Shown here: positions 5,480 through 5,545 of the stretch, piece after piece | Layout: each line of letters opens with the position of its first letter | Numbering within the stretch: the stretch's first letter is position 1 | Assembly (NCBI GenBank): GCA_001940655.1 | Contig: MBAA01000227.1 | Span: forward strand, 3,140-8,684 | Direction of reading: 5' to 3' | Length of the DNA stretch: 5,545 nt | From: Promethearchaeota archaeon CR_4 | Lineage (GTDB): Archaea > Asgardarchaeota > Lokiarchaeia > Sigyniarchaeales > CR-4 | Program-made: the position numbers and the translations under genes | Notes under the pieces: model-generated | Told to the model about the DNA's origin: nothing | The model's input: the letters and a program-made list of their open reading frames with translations, nothing else | The model's database searches: none

Positions 5480-5545
5480 CCAATTCTATTGATCGCTCAT
5501 TAAATGTAAAAATTCTACATTACAATACACGGGCCAATCCTCCTC

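Larger units (their letters stand above)
4679..5545 (+). repeat. Tandem gene-unit array (two units, perhaps the start of a third)
   Basis: Unit 1 starts near 4679 (AATCCCTTGGATCCGGAA) and unit 2 near 4992 (AATCCTTGCTCCGGAA). The last bases of the window (CAATCCTCCTC, 5535-5545) resemble the same opening. Coding ends align at an offset of 530 bases, and the aligned similarity continues past the stops through the T-runs to CTACATTA (4979-4986 and 5514-5521). Unit 1 is about 230 bases shorter than unit 2, close to the 237-base difference between the two ORFs, as expected from one internal deletion. Confidence 0.55.

Overview
The window looks archaeal, with moderate GC. Three intergenic regions carry T-runs directly after stop codons, as in archaeal factor-light termination. 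One gene has a textbook GAGGTGA Shine-Dalgarno. There is also a soluble multi-PAS sensor kinase and a beta-helix surface protein ending in a membrane anchor followed by KRRK. The kinase H-box neighbourhood and the anchored beta-helix tail remind me of Asgard-type (Loki/Thor-like) or methanogen-related archaea. That placement is an inference from style, because no phylogenetic marker gene is present.

Layout from left to right. Positions 1-381 (+) hold the C-terminal half of a class I SAM-dependent methyltransferase cut by the window edge. Positions 514-912 (-) hold a short C-terminal piece of a NosD-like parallel beta-helix protein with its membrane anchor, probably a 5'-truncated remnant. Positions 1018-3417 (-) hold a complete 799-residue cytoplasmic histidine kinase with four PAS-like domains, HisKA and HATPase_c. 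A 404-base gene-free region (3418-3821) separates it from a divergent gene. That region carries a hairpin and two tandem copies of a 30-base repeat with a 32-base period, just upstream of the divergent gene. Positions 3822-4655 (+) encode a 277-residue protein with about seven membrane helices and no family I recognise.

The right end (about 4679-5545) is the most unusual part. It looks like a small tandem array. A 45-residue ORF (4757-4894) matches both ends of a 124-residue helical protein (5053-5427) but lacks the hydrophobic middle. The downstream flanks of both copies, including a T-run terminator, also align. The last bases of the window resemble the start of another unit, so a third copy may lie just beyond the edge.

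No operon ties these genes into one pathway. The kinase and the seven-helix protein are divergent neighbours and could be co-regulated from the shared intergenic region, but nothing shows that they interact. No response regulator is present, so the output of the kinase is unknown.
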